Assembly: GCF_009724685.1 (NCBI RefSeq)
Contig: NZ_WMEF01000008.1
Span: forward strand, 150,708 to 214,707
Direction: 5' to 3'
Source of the DNA: Lysinibacillus cavernae
Lineage (GTDB): Bacteria > Bacillota > Bacilli > Bacillales_A > Planococcaceae
Length of the DNA stretch: 64,000 nt
A model generated the notes under the pieces. The model was not told where the DNA came from. It did not search any database and was given only the letters and a program-made list of their open reading frames with translations. Of the stretch, positions 8,704-17,103 are shown in pieces. A program made the position numbers and the translations under genes. The stretch's first letter is position 1; each line of letters opens with the position of its first letter.

Positions 8704-9144
8704 ATGACACAAAACTTAAACAAACAATTAAATAAGTTAGTTGCTACATGGTCTGTACTTTATACAAAGTTGCACAATTATCATTGGTATGTCACAGGGA
8801 GCGCATTTTTTACACTACATGCCAAATTTGAAGAACTGTATAATGAGACAACGCTTAATTTAGATGAAATTGCTGAGCGCATTCTTTCAAAGGATGGTAA
8901 ACCAGTGGCGACATTAAAAGAGCATCTAGAGCTGTCCTATGTGGAGGAAGCAACAGGGAATGAGACGACAGAGGAAATGGTAGCAACGACGATTTCGGAT
9001 TTCCAAAAACTCATGAAAGCATTAAATTCCACAATGGAGCTTGCAGCAGAGGAGGGGGATGATCGTACAGAGGATTTACTTAATGCGATGTATCAATCCC
9101 TTGAAAAGCATGCTTGGATGTTAAAAGCATTCCTTGAAAAATAA
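8704..9144 (+). CDS. dps: Dps family ferritin-like DNA-protection protein
   Basis: A 146-residue four-helix protein expected to form a dodecamer that oxidises and stores iron and shields DNA in stress. The intersubunit ferroxidase ligands are present with the spacing known from Listeria Dps: His27, His39, Asp54 and Glu58 (KLHNYHWYVTG, FFTLHAKFEELY, LDEIAERI). I start at the ATG at 8704, which has GGAGGAGA eight bases upstream; an in-frame ATG at 8665 lacks such a site. A sigma-B-like promoter upstream predicts stress induction. Confidence 0.9.
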   Translation: MTQNLNKQLNKLVATWSVLYTKLHNYHWYVTGSAFFTLHAKFEELYNETTLNLDEIAERILSKDGKPVATLKEHLELSYVEEATGNETTEEMVATTISDFQKLMKALNSTMELAAEEGDDRTEDLLNAMYQSLEKHAWMLKAFLEK

Positions 9145-9158
9145 TAATACTACATCAT

Positions 9159-9193
9159 TGCATGTTGGAGAATTTCGATTTTCCAGCATGCTT
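9159..9193 (+). terminator. terminator of dps
   Basis: GCATGTTGGAGA pairs with TTTTCCAGCATGC, followed by eight Ts. Confidence 0.7.
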
Positions 9194-9275
9194 TTTTTTC
9201 TGCTATGAGCGCACTATGACAAATTAGCAACATGTTTTAAAGCGTCATAACAATTATTACAGTTTGGTAAAAAGC

Positions 9276-9300
9276 GTTTGTTTGTATACAGCAAGGGTAA
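9276..9300 (+). promoter_or_regulatory. sigma-B-type promoter of the general stress protein gene
   Basis: GTTTGT (9276-9281), 13-bp spacer, GGGTAA (9295-9300), 37 bp before the start codon. A near-consensus sigma-B element, consistent with the product. Confidence 0.6.
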
Positions 9301-9337
9301 TTACTAAGTAAGCCATACAAAATAGGAGGAATTGAAC

Positions 9338-9772
9338 ATGATGAATGAACAAAACCCACAAATTGAGGTGGCCCATACGCGGGATGAAATGCTTCATATT
9401 TTAGAAAGTATGCGGTTAGAGGGCTATCTTCAAGAGGATATCCATATCATTGCGAAAGATCCCGAACAGCTTAAGGACGTGAAATGGGATGCCGATGTCC
9501 AAACACATGAGGTTGGTAATTGGGTGGACCAATTCAAATCTTGGTTTACAGGCGACTCAGCTGTGACGGAGGGCTTAAAACGATTTAATCTGTCAGAGGG
9601 ACAAATTGCTTATTATGCACATCTTGTAGAGCAAGGGAGTATCGTTCTATATGCGGAACGTGAAGATGAAATGGATACGCAAGCCCCATCAGAGACAGTT
9701 GCCGAGCAAGAGGCACGCTTAAAACAGCAAGAGCGTATGATAGAGGCAGAGCAATATAGAAGATTTTTATAA
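9338..9772 (+). CDS. general stress protein 17M-like (YflT-type)
   Basis: A 144-residue soluble protein. Its N-terminal two-thirds matches the GSP17M fold: a short alpha/beta domain with EVAHTRDEMLHILESMRLEG and a GLKRFNLSEGQIAYYAHLVE segment near residue 90. The C-terminus is a charged, Glu/Gln-rich helix. Molecular function is unknown; the family belongs to the general stress regulon in Bacillus, which fits the sigma-B promoter seen here. The ATG at 9338 has AGGAGGA seven bases upstream; an in-frame TTG at 9332 is too close to that site. Confidence 0.8.
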   Translation: MMNEQNPQIEVAHTRDEMLHILESMRLEGYLQEDIHIIAKDPEQLKDVKWDADVQTHEVGNWVDQFKSWFTGDSAVTEGLKRFNLSEGQIAYYAHLVEQGSIVLYAEREDEMDTQAPSETVAEQEARLKQQERMIEAEQYRRFL

Positions 9773-9775
9773 TGA

Positions 9776-9853
9776 TCAAACCAGCGTGATATAGCTCTGG
9801 CTCGCTGGTTTGAAAATAGACAAAGTCGTTGTTTCGACTTTGTCTATTTTTTT
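9776..9853. terminator. double hairpin terminator between convergent genes
   Basis: First hairpin: AAACCAGCG pairs with CGCTGGTTT (about 9778-9812). Second: AGACAAAGTCG pairs with CGACTTTGTCT and is followed by a long T run (about 9818-9853). The second also has T-rich sequence on the minus strand, so it can end the convergent gene. Confidence 0.7.
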
Positions 9854-9893
9854 ATCTAGCAAAGCTTTCCTTTCTAGAAAAAAGCACTACTTA

Positions 9894-10250
9894 TTAAATG
9901 CCATCTTTATATTTACCAATGTTTTTCTTTGCATTTAAAATCGAAAGAATCGGATCACTTGCTGGCTTTTCATATGGTTGCTTAAACAGGTTGAGTAAAT
10001 GACTAGATTCTTTATGGTCATGGCTTTGTTTAGTTTCCATCAGGAGTACTCTTTGTCCAGTGGGTTTGACAAGGTATTGACGCACATAGCCATTTTCGTG
10101 TCTAATCTCAATTTTTGATTTGTTCTTTTTTGCGTCTTCCTCTTCACTTCCATCCACATGTCTAAATAAATCCAATAGGCTTTCTGTTCTAATAGGTTGA
10201 TTGAGTTTTGTTGGTAAATAATAGGATGCGTTTCGGGGTTGGATTTGCAT
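9894..10250 (-). CDS. hypothetical protein, 118 residues
   Basis: I do not recognise this protein. It is soluble, basic and rich in Lys and Asn, with no signal peptide or membrane segment. A short beta pattern (IEIRHENGYVRQYLVKPTGQ) occupies the middle and a Leu-rich helix lies near residue 85. A good AAGGAGA ribosome binding site seven bases before the ATG supports translation. It stands alone between the stress gene and the EamA transporter, with terminators on both sides. Confidence 0.6.
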   Translation of the reverse strand: MQIQPRNASYYLPTKLNQPIRTESLLDLFRHVDGSEEEDAKKNKSKIEIRHENGYVRQYLVKPTGQRVLLMETKQSHDHKESSHLLNLFKQPYEKPASDPILSILNAKKNIGKYKDGI

Positions 10251-10342
10251 ATATAAATCTCCTTTATATAGTTCCTGTAAAAATTATACTGTATAGTAAA
10301 CTATTTTACATGTAGTTGTGCTATAAATTCAATACATAGTAG

Positions 10343-10381
10343 AAAAGGAAGCTTGAGAGAGAACTCTCAGCTTCCTTTTTC
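10343..10381. terminator. terminator downstream of the EamA transporter gene
   Basis: AAAAGGAAGCT (10343-10353) pairs with AGCTTCCTTTT (10369-10379), with an inner GAGAG/CTCTC stem. T-rich tracts lie on both ends. Confidence 0.65.
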
Positions 10382-10412
10382 ATTCGTAAATAAAGTGACA
10401 CGACACACTATT

Positions 10413-11312
10413 TTATTGTATAACTTTTTCCTGTGCTTCCTTCTTAATAAAACGTAAGGCATGGAAGTGTTCTAATTGAGCCACTAAATTACCAATAAGA
10501 ATAAAGCTACCGCCAATCACTAATTTCACAGTTAAACTTTCGCCGATAAACATCATCGCAAACATAGCTGCAAAAATTGGTTCTAAGGAAAAGATTAGGC
10601 CTGTATGTGTAGCAGAAGTGTACTGTTGTGCAACAGTTTGACCAACAAAGCAAAACGCACTACAAATGATACCGAGACCTAAAATAGCAATCCAGGATGT
10701 CGTTGAATTTGGCAATGTCGGTGTTTCAAATAGCAATGTTAGGACAAGCGCATAAATACCAGCGAAGCCGAGCTGATAAATACCGTAAGAAATCGATTCT
10801 ACATTACGAGTAAATGAGCTGTTTAAAAGTAAATAAATTGAATAACATAACGCTGCAATCGCTACTAATAAATCACCTGTATGGAAGGCAAATGAGCCAT
10901 TCGCCGTTAAGACTGTAATACCAATCATGGTGCAAATAATCGCAAAGCTAACCGCTCTTGACGGTAATTTTCTATCAATGAAACTGCTGAAAATCGGCAC
11001 TAACACTACAGTTAGGCTTAAAATAAAGCCAGCGTTTGATGCAGAAGTGGATTGTAAACCAAATAAACTTAGCGCGAACACAATGAATAATAAAAATCCT
11101 TGGATAGCCGCATATTTTAATGTTTTACCATTTACTTTGATCATCCGTTTATAAAAAATAAGTCCTGCTATGAAAAATGCGATGATGCAACGCAATGCCA
11201 CCACATTATAAACAGCCAATGTTTCAAGCCCCATGACCATAAAGGTATAAGATAGTCCCCAAAACATTGTAACAATAACCATCAATACATTTGCTTTTCC
11301 TTGGATATTCAT
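10413..11312 (-). CDS. EamA/DMT family transporter
   Basis: About 299 residues with ten predicted membrane helices in two EamA repeats, and a short cytoplasmic C-terminus rich in Lys and Glu. Such proteins mostly export amino acids, metabolites or toxic analogues; the substrate is not deducible. The gene is divergent from a LysR regulator, a common arrangement in which the regulator controls the exporter. I chose the ATG at 11312, preceded by AGGTG; an in-frame GTG at 11321 overlaps that site. Confidence 0.85.
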   Translation of the reverse strand: MNIQGKANVLMVIVTMFWGLSYTFMVMGLETLAVYNVVALRCIIAFFIAGLIFYKRMIKVNGKTLKYAAIQGFLLFIVFALSLFGLQSTSASNAGFILSLTVVLVPIFSSFIDRKLPSRAVSFAIICTMIGITVLTANGSFAFHTGDLLVAIAALCYSIYLLLNSSFTRNVESISYGIYQLGFAGIYALVLTLLFETPTLPNSTTSWIAILGLGIICSAFCFVGQTVAQQYTSATHTGLIFSLEPIFAAMFAMMFIGESLTVKLVIGGSFILIGNLVAQLEHFHALRFIKKEAQEKVIQ

Positions 11313-11376
11313 TATGTTCACCTACCATCTGTGTACTAAAACAGTTTTTATACTAAAAATTACTATATATCTTGTA

Positions 11377-11405
11377 TTGTGATTAGTAAAACGAATGTTT
11401 ATAAT
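11377..11405 (+). promoter_or_regulatory. sigma-A promoter of the LysR gene
   Basis: TTGTGA (11377-11382), 17-bp spacer, TATAAT (11400-11405), in the divergent intergenic region shared with the EamA transporter gene, where LysR binding would be expected. Confidence 0.55.
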
Positions 11406-11446
11406 GAATAGAATTAAAAAAATTCATGTATATAGAGGGATTGCGG

Positions 11447-12325
11447 ATGAGCTTAGTTAAATATGAGATTTTAACAAAGGTGGCAGAGGTAGCAAGCTTT
11501 ACAAAAGCAGCGGATGCATTAGGATTAACACAGTCTGCTGTGAGTCATGCTGTATCAAGTTTAGAAAAAGAATTTGGTTTTGCCCTTATTCATCGAAGTC
11601 GTGTAGGTGTTACGCTCACGAGTGAAGGACAGACTATGCTAAGAGCGATGCGTCAGGTCTTGGACGCACAGGAATTATTGCAGCAGGAGGCTGCTCATAT
11701 TCTTGGTGTTACCCGAGGAAAGGTTCGTATTGGCGTTATTTCAAGTATCTCGTCCAATTGGATGCCAGAAATTGTAAGGATAATGGATAATCAATTTCCT
11801 GGGATACAAGTGGAGTTACGAGAGGGAGATTACTATGAAATTGAACAATGGCTACTAAGTGGTGAAGTGGAAGTAGGGTTCTTGAATGGTCAAAAGTCAG
11901 AGCAGTATCAATTTACGGAATTACAACAGGACCCGTTATTATGTATAGTCTCTGATAAAAGTCCATTATTTGATAAGACAGAAATTGATATCGTTGACCT
12001 AGAGGATGTGCCTTTTATCATGACTTCCTATAAAGGAACAAATGATGTAAAGGTACTATTAGAGCAGTATCATGTGAAGCCAAACATACGCTTTGAGCTG
12101 TCAGAGGAGGTAGGTATTATTTCAATGATTTCCCACCACCTTGGGATTAGTATTTTACCTCAATTGGTCATTCAGAATTTGCCTTCAACATTAAAAGCAA
12201 TTCCACTAAAGCAAGGTGGCTACCGTACAATTGGTATTGCGATGAAACACCACGCTTCACCAGTAACGAAGCAATTTGCCGAAATTTTAAGTGCTTGGTT
12301 AAAAGAACAAAGCAGCTCCCTATGA
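11447..12325 (+). CDS. LysR family transcriptional regulator
   Basis: A 292-residue regulator with an N-terminal winged helix-turn-helix (SFTKAADALGLTQSAVSHAV) and a LysR effector-binding domain from about residue 90. It lies divergently from the EamA exporter gene and probably controls it in response to an unknown small molecule. The ATG at 11447 follows GAGGG at a normal distance. An ATG at 11426 in the same frame lacks a binding site and would add seven residues. Confidence 0.88.
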   Translation: MSLVKYEILTKVAEVASFTKAADALGLTQSAVSHAVSSLEKEFGFALIHRSRVGVTLTSEGQTMLRAMRQVLDAQELLQQEAAHILGVTRGKVRIGVISSISSNWMPEIVRIMDNQFPGIQVELREGDYYEIEQWLLSGEVEVGFLNGQKSEQYQFTELQQDPLLCIVSDKSPLFDKTEIDIVDLEDVPFIMTSYKGTNDVKVLLEQYHVKPNIRFELSEEVGIISMISHHLGISILPQLVIQNLPSTLKAIPLKQGGYRTIGIAMKHHASPVTKQFAEILSAWLKEQSSSL

Positions 12326-12399
12326 TAGTAGCTATTGAAGCATATCCTTGCATTAAGTTAAAATAGTATTTGTATATAATGTAGAAAATAGGTGAATGT

Positions 12400-13074
12400 A
12401 TGGGGACATTACAGGGCAAAACCGTACTCATTACAAGTGGGGGAACACTTGAAAAATGGGATCGTGTACGTGGGCATACGAATTTATCAAAGGGGACAAT
12501 GGGCTGTTATTTAGCAGAGGCAGCACTGGCCGCTGGTGCTAATGTATTATATATGCATGGTTACTTTGCACAGCTCCCAGAAGATCACGACAACATGACA
12601 TTGATTAAATTCGAAGGTATTGAGGATTTAGGAGAAAAGGTTCGTCATGCTGTACAACAAGAACAAGTCGATATCGTCATTATGGCCGCTGCTGGCTCGG
12701 ATTGGGTCATTGACAAAGTGTATGATCAATCAGGTAACTTGATGGAGGAGGCAGGGAAAATGCCTTCTGACGAGCCACCTATCATTCATTTTAAAAAAGC
12801 ACCAAAAGTATTAGGGCAAATCAAGGGCTGGCAACCGAATGTGACGTTAGTAGGCTTTAAGCTGGAAGCTACGAGTGATGAGGAATTTTTACTAGCTCGT
12901 GCACGACTGCGTATGGAAACAGCGGATGCACAATTTATGGTAGCAAATAGCTCACAATCTTTATATGGCAAGGATGAGCCTCATTGGATCGTGCCTGCTA
13001 AGGGACAAGTAATCAAGGTGATGGGCAAGCAACATACAGCACAAGCTTTAATAGCTTGTTTACAAGGGCAATAA
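12400..13074 (+). CDS. stand-alone phosphopantothenate-cysteine ligase-like protein (CoaB family)
   Basis: A 224-residue Rossmann-type protein resembling the CoaB half of CoaBC, which joins cysteine to 4'-phosphopantothenate in coenzyme A synthesis. Visible signs are ITSGGTLEKWDRVRG with TNLSKGTMG near the N-terminus, MAAAGSDWVIDKV in the middle, KKAPKVLGQI, and LVGFKLEAT. Streptococci use a separate CoaB of this size; Bacillus-type genomes usually carry fused CoaBC. So this may be a second ligase or a paralogue with another substrate. Monocistronic. Confidence 0.7.
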   Translation: MGTLQGKTVLITSGGTLEKWDRVRGHTNLSKGTMGCYLAEAALAAGANVLYMHGYFAQLPEDHDNMTLIKFEGIEDLGEKVRHAVQQEQVDIVIMAAAGSDWVIDKVYDQSGNLMEEAGKMPSDEPPIIHFKKAPKVLGQIKGWQPNVTLVGFKLEATSDEEFLLARARLRMETADAQFMVANSSQSLYGKDEPHWIVPAKGQVIKVMGKQHTAQALIACLQGQ

Positions 13075-13178
13075 TAAGTGAACTGTGGAGAGGGTTATAC
13101 TTCTGCACAGTTTTTTCTTGTGTAAAATATTGGTTTAATTTATTATTTACTTAACGTTCGGTAAAAAAGGAGGACATT

Positions 13179-13781
13179 ATGGGAAATAAAGAACAAACCT
13201 TTCAAAGGATTATAGAAGTAGCCTATGTGATGTTTGCAGAAAAAGGATTTGAAAAAACAAGCTTAGCGATGATTGCAGCCGAGGTAGGTATTTCAAAACC
13301 AGCCATTTATTATTATTTTCCATCAAAGGATCAACTGATTGCTTACTTGTTTGAAGAACTTTATAAAGAAATTCAACGTGATATAGTTGTTGATTTCAAT
13401 GAGCTTTCTCCAACAAATTTTAAAGACATACTGCTGGAGCTTGGTTACAAGTCCATTGACGAGCAGAGTAAGGATCCTTACTTTAATAAAATATTTAATC
13501 AATATTTGCTGTTAGCTGCTCGGGATGAAAGCTATATGAATCAATTATTAGCGCTACAAACAAATTTTTTAGCAAGTTTTTATGATGTCCTACAATATGC
13601 CGTACAGCTAGGCGTAATAGCTGATCATGGCAACATTGAAGCCAAGGCCCATATGCTAGCCTTGCTGTATGATAATATTGGGAATTTTATGTTAACGAAC
13701 AGTCCATTGAACTATAAAGCTATTTGGAAGGAGGCAGTAAATTGCGTCCTTCAAGGGGGGAAAGATGACGAAGGTGAATGA
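13179..13781 (+). CDS. TetR family transcriptional regulator
   Basis: A 200-residue repressor. The N-terminal helix-turn-helix is clear (GFEKTSLAMIAAEVGISKPAIYYYFPSK, given here only as the 20-60 region), followed by an all-helical ligand domain. The AAGGAGG site precedes the ATG. Its last 17 bases overlap the start of the DUF418 gene, so the two are translationally coupled, and the regulator most likely controls that operon. Confidence 0.87.
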   Translation: MGNKEQTFQRIIEVAYVMFAEKGFEKTSLAMIAAEVGISKPAIYYYFPSKDQLIAYLFEELYKEIQRDIVVDFNELSPTNFKDILLELGYKSIDEQSKDPYFNKIFNQYLLLAARDESYMNQLLALQTNFLASFYDVLQYAVQLGVIADHGNIEAKAHMLALLYDNIGNFMLTNSPLNYKAIWKEAVNCVLQGGKDDEGE

Positions 13782-14859
13782 TCATCGTCGTATTGAAGGG
13801 CTAGATTTCGCAAGGGCGCTAGCAATGCTAGGTATGTTCATTGTAAACTTTGGCGTTATTACAGGATCTACTGCCAATGGTTCAAAATGGCTCATTCATT
13901 TGCAAAGTCTTTTTGAAGGGCGTGCTTCTGCTGTATTTGTCATGTTGGCGGGTATTGGTATAGCCTTTATGACCCGTCAATCCAGAGAAACGAAAGACCC
14001 GCTTCTTATCCAACAAAATAAGCTGACTTTATGGAAGAGATCACTTTTTTTGTTTGTGTTAGGGATGGTGCTATATGCTGTGGGTTGGACAGGTGATATT
14101 TTACATTATTATGGTGTTTATATGTTTCTTGCAGCTTTTTTAATAGGAAAGTCAAAGAAAACAATGTTGTTTGTTATTAGTGTGATTTTGATCCTTTCAC
14201 AATGGCTCCAAATACAATTTAATTATCTAACAGGTTGGCATCCGAAAAATATTTTATTAGAATATCTTGATTTCTGGTCTGCGCAAGGTTTTATGAGAAA
14301 TTTAGTTTTTAATGGCTACCATCCTGTATTCCCATGGATTTGTTTCTTTCTCATTGGTATGATGATAGGCGATTTAGATATAAGAAACCGTGTAGTGAGA
14401 AAGAAATTAATAGCGACGGGTTTCTTGCTATTAACTGTTACTGAAATTTTTTCAAAGGTGATCATTAAAGGTATGACGCAGCATTACTTAGATGTCGAGA
14501 GTGCATTGTACTTGTTTGATACGGGACCAATTCCGCCAAATATGATGTATGTTTTATCTAATACGGCTTCAGCTATCATCGTTATTGTGTGCTCCATGTA
14601 TCTTGTAGAGACATGCCAAAATAAAGGGATAGAAGCTATGATAAAAACGGGTCAAATGTCTTTAACTCACTATGTTGGTCATGTTTTTATTGGGATTGGC
14701 ATTTTATTCGCTGTCAATAAGATGGAAAATCAACCACTCGTCTTTTCAATGCTTTACGCATTTGGTTATTTTATTGGATGTGTCCTGTTTTCTGTATGGT
14801 GGAGAGCAAACCATAAACGGGGGCCACTAGAAATCGTTTTGAGAAAATGGGGCAAATAA
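13765..14859 (+). CDS. DUF418/YeiB-type multi-pass membrane protein
   Basis: A 364-residue protein with about nine or ten membrane segments. It starts with RIEGLDFARALAMLGMF, the pattern shared by DUF418/YeiB proteins and the heparan-alpha-glucosaminide N-acetyltransferase fold. Near the C-terminus GQMSLTHYVGHVFIGIG matches the DUF418 end. An acyltransferase-like role in the envelope is suggested by fold family only; some related proteins associate with transport. It overlaps the upstream TetR gene by 17 bases, with AAGGGGGG upstream of the ATG. Confidence 0.75.
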   Translation: MTKVNDHRRIEGLDFARALAMLGMFIVNFGVITGSTANGSKWLIHLQSLFEGRASAVFVMLAGIGIAFMTRQSRETKDPLLIQQNKLTLWKRSLFLFVLGMVLYAVGWTGDILHYYGVYMFLAAFLIGKSKKTMLFVISVILILSQWLQIQFNYLTGWHPKNILLEYLDFWSAQGFMRNLVFNGYHPVFPWICFFLIGMMIGDLDIRNRVVRKKLIATGFLLLTVTEIFSKVIIKGMTQHYLDVESALYLFDTGPIPPNMMYVLSNTASAIIVIVCSMYLVETCQNKGIEAMIKTGQMSLTHYVGHVFIGIGILFAVNKMENQPLVFSMLYAFGYFIGCVLFSVWWRANHKRGPLEIVLRKWGK

Positions 14860-14978
14860 AAAATGAAGGTTAGCTAACTATTTACTATTGCTTAGGCATA
14901 AAATACATTAGTATAGGCACTTTCATGATGATAATTCTATATTACAAAGTATTCAACTAGGTTTTCTAATATTTTATA

Positions 14979-15007
14979 TTGACATTCGTATAACAGAATT
15001 ATAGAAT
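14979..15007 (+). promoter_or_regulatory. sigma-A promoter of the SAM riboswitch transcript
   Basis: TTGACA (14979-14984), 17-bp spacer, TAGAAT (15002-15007). The transcript would start about 15 bases before the riboswitch P1 stem. Confidence 0.7.
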
Positions 15008-15027
15008 TATTTTCAAGAAACGCAGTA

Positions 15028-15124
15028 CTCTTATCAAGAGAGGTGGAGGGATTTGGCCCAATGAAGCCTCGGCAACCAAAAAGATAGGTGCCAAATCCAA
15101 CAGATGGTATCTGATAGATAGGAG
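15028..15124 (+). promoter_or_regulatory. SAM-I (S-box) riboswitch
   Basis: The aptamer has the conserved blocks of the family: ATCAAGAGAGGTGGAGGGA, then GGCCCAATGAAGCCTCGGCAACC in the core (15054-15076), then AGGTGCCAAATCC. The P1 stem pairs CTCTTATC (15028-15035) with GATAGGAG (15117-15124). S-adenosylmethionine binding normally switches the downstream gene off. No T-run terminator follows; a small CCTTTT/AAAAGG hairpin (15154-15168) lies just before the ribosome binding site, so control of translation is possible. The only gene downstream is yezD. Confidence 0.9.
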
Positions 15125-15191
15125 GGGCTATCAATCAGTTTGATGCCTTGGCTCCTTTTGAAAAAAGGATGAGAAAGAAGGGGTGTGTCGT

Positions 15192-15347
15192 ATGGCTCAG
15201 TCGGCAAAGGTAGATGATAAGAAATTAGAGGCAATTGCTAAGGCAATTCAAAATCTTGAATTTGGTGAAGTGCATATTACGATTCAAGATGGTGTGATTG
15301 TGCAAATTAATAGGCTTGAAAAGCAGAGATTTCCGCAGAAAAAATAA
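15192..15347 (+). CDS. yezD: YezD family small protein (DUF2292)
   Basis: A 51-residue soluble protein starting MAQSAKVDDKKLEAIAKAIQ, with a helix followed by a beta hairpin (FGEVHITIQDGVIVQINRLE). This matches the YezD/DUF2292 family, which is associated with sulfur metabolism loci but has no known biochemical activity. An AGAAGGGG site precedes the ATG. It is the only gene between a SAM-I riboswitch and a strong terminator, so it should be made when S-adenosylmethionine is scarce. Confidence 0.85.
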   Translation: MAQSAKVDDKKLEAIAKAIQNLEFGEVHITIQDGVIVQINRLEKQRFPQKK

Positions 15348-15369
15348 GATGATTTCAGTTGAACGATGT

Positions 15370-15427
15370 CAAAAGGCCACAAATAAGCATGAAGGATATC
15401 CTTTGCTTACAAGTGGCCCTTTTTTTG
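15370..15427 (+). terminator. terminator of yezD
   Basis: AAAGGCCAC (15372-15380) pairs with GTGGCCCTT (15413-15421), with an inner TAAGCA/TGCTTA stem, followed by a T run. The flavin reductase gene converges on it. Confidence 0.7.
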
Positions 15428-15435
15428 CGTAAACG

Positions 15436-15921
15436 TTAGCTATAAAAGCTAGTTGGTATCTGGCCGATATGACGGCGATGATAAAGTAAAGGCTCTTTTT
15501 GAGCATTCGTAATGTCTACTACTTGCCCAATAAAAATGGTATGGTCACCAGCATCAATTTGCTGAACCGATTTACATTGTAAAATAGCTGCTGTATCATG
15601 TAAAATCGGTAGACCAAAAGATGAAGTCGACCACTGGGCTTGTGCAAAGCGGTCTGGGATTTTACTGGCAAAAAGTGTACATAAATGTTCTTGATCGCTT
15701 GCTAAAATATTGACCGCGAATTTTGGCGAAGCCGTAAAATAAGGATGGAGCTGAGATTTTTTATCGAGTGACCATAAAATAAGGAGTGGGTCGATAGAAA
15801 CAGATGCAAAGGAATTGACGGTTAAGCCAATAGGATTTGTTTCATGACATGTAGTGACAACTGTTACACCTGTTGGGTAATTACCTAATGCTAATTTAAA
15901 AGCAGCTACTTGATCTGTCAT
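15436..15921 (-). CDS. flavin reductase-like domain protein
   Basis: A 161-residue split-barrel flavoprotein of the flavin reductase-like family, which reduces FMN or FAD with NAD(P)H, often for a partner monooxygenase. The N-terminal NYPTGVTVVTTCHE and GLTVNSFASVSIDPLLILW segments are typical and contact flavin. No monooxygenase gene is adjacent, so the partner is unknown. A GAGGTGAT site precedes the ATG. Monocistronic, convergent with yezD. Confidence 0.85.
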   Translation of the reverse strand: MTDQVAAFKLALGNYPTGVTVVTTCHETNPIGLTVNSFASVSIDPLLILWSLDKKSQLHPYFTASPKFAVNILASDQEHLCTLFASKIPDRFAQAQWSTSSFGLPILHDTAAILQCKSVQQIDAGDHTIFIGQVVDITNAQKEPLLYHRRHIGQIPTSFYS

Positions 15922-16075
15922 TCAAATCACCTCTTCATTTTTATAAATTAGTTAATGGAGCTAGTAGGTAAAATGAACTTTTTTTCATATCCTAATAGTA
16001 ACTCCTTTTCTTAAGTAAATTTTAAACTAAACAAACATACAGGTAAAGGTAATGGGGAAAGAAAGGGGAATGGCC

Positions 16076-16861
16076 ATGACTTTATATTTTGATCATCTGG
16101 TTCATCAAGTGGAATCACCAGAAAATATAAAGGTTTTCTTTAATAAACGAAATGTCCATACAGTGAATGGTGGGCAGCACACGATGTGGGGGACTTATAA
16201 TACGTTAAGCTACTTTGGCTTAAGCTATATTGAACAAATTGCTATCTATGATCGTGATTTATTTGAGCAAGCGGCTCAATACCCTTTTTCCCTACATTAT
16301 ACGTTTAAACGTGATCAAGAGCGCCATGGATTTTCACGAATTGCCTTGCGCACTAAAAAAATTGAGGAAGAGGGTCACCGTTTGCGCGCAATGGGCTTTG
16401 AGGTATATGGACCTGATGCTTGCAGTCGAACAAGACCAGATGGCACTGTTGTAGAATGGAAATTACTGCATTTTGGCAAGCCAGATCTTCCAATTGATTT
16501 TCCATTTTTGATTGAATGGGCGGAGGAAGATGAAGTGCGCTTGACACAATTAAAGGATAGCGGTGCTATCAATGCAAAGCAGGCTATTAAAATGGAATCT
16601 ATTCAGTTTTATGTCAGGGATGCGCAAGCAACGGTTCAGCTGTGGCAAGAGGTATTGCAGCTGCCAGAGCCTGAGCAATATGAACAGTATATGTCCCTAC
16701 AGCTACCGAATATGCGCTTAGACTTTTATGAGGAAGAGATTGCTGCAGCCATGACGCTTGGGCATGTAAAAGAAGGGCCGTTTGGCGTTACACTAAATGA
16801 TCCTCATCGAACAAGGGAAACACTAGTTTGTCCGGGCGCTTTTTATTGGATCAATCGATAA
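16076..16861 (+). CDS. VOC/glyoxalase-like domain protein
   Basis: About 261 residues with a glyoxalase_3-type VOC fold in the N-terminal 180 residues (YFDHLVHQVESPENIKVFF, HTMWGTYNTLSYFG, YIEQIAIYD) and a second, weaker half. Members bind metal or small ligands; no substrate can be assigned. Three in-frame ATGs exist (16052, 16070, 16076). AAAGGGG at 16062-16068 is best spaced for 16076. Convergent with the cold shock gene through a shared terminator. Confidence 0.75.
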   Translation: MTLYFDHLVHQVESPENIKVFFNKRNVHTVNGGQHTMWGTYNTLSYFGLSYIEQIAIYDRDLFEQAAQYPFSLHYTFKRDQERHGFSRIALRTKKIEEEGHRLRAMGFEVYGPDACSRTRPDGTVVEWKLLHFGKPDLPIDFPFLIEWAEEDEVRLTQLKDSGAINAKQAIKMESIQFYVRDAQATVQLWQEVLQLPEPEQYEQYMSLQLPNMRLDFYEEEIAAAMTLGHVKEGPFGVTLNDPHRTRETLVCPGAFYWINR

Positions 16862-16868
16862 ACAGAAA

Positions 16869-16902
16869 AAAGGAGTTGTTCATTTACTGAACAGCTCCTT
16901 TA
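16869..16902. terminator. terminator between VOC and cold shock genes
   Basis: A 14-bp stem (16869-16882 with 16888-16901, one G-T pair) with A-rich and T-rich ends, usable from both strands. Confidence 0.65.
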
Positions 16903-16905
16903 TGC

Positions 16906-17103
16906 TTATAATTTCACAACATTTGATGCTTGGGGTCCACGATTGCCTTCCACAACATCAAATGAAACCTTTTGACCTTCTTCAAGTGTACGGAAGCCTT
17001 CCTCCTGGATGCCCGTAAAATGTACAAATACATCTTCTCCATCATCACATTCAATAAAGCCATACCCTTTTTCATTATTGAACCACTTTACGATCCCCTG
17101 TTG
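16906..17103 (-). CDS. cold shock protein (CspA family)
   Basis: A 65-residue single-strand RNA/DNA-binding beta-barrel that melts RNA structure during cold shock and growth. RNP1 (KGYGFIE) and RNP2 (VFVHFT) are intact, and the C-terminal [11 protein letters not shown] is typical. The start is the second of two nearby ATGs: GGAGG is nine bases from 17103 but only three from 17109. A leader of up to about 150 bases upstream would fit the long 5' untranslated regions of csp genes. Confidence 0.92.
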   Translation of the reverse strand, partial: QQGIVKWFNNEKGYGFIECDDGEDVFVHFTGIQEEGFRTLEEGQKVSFDVVEGNRGPQASNVVKL

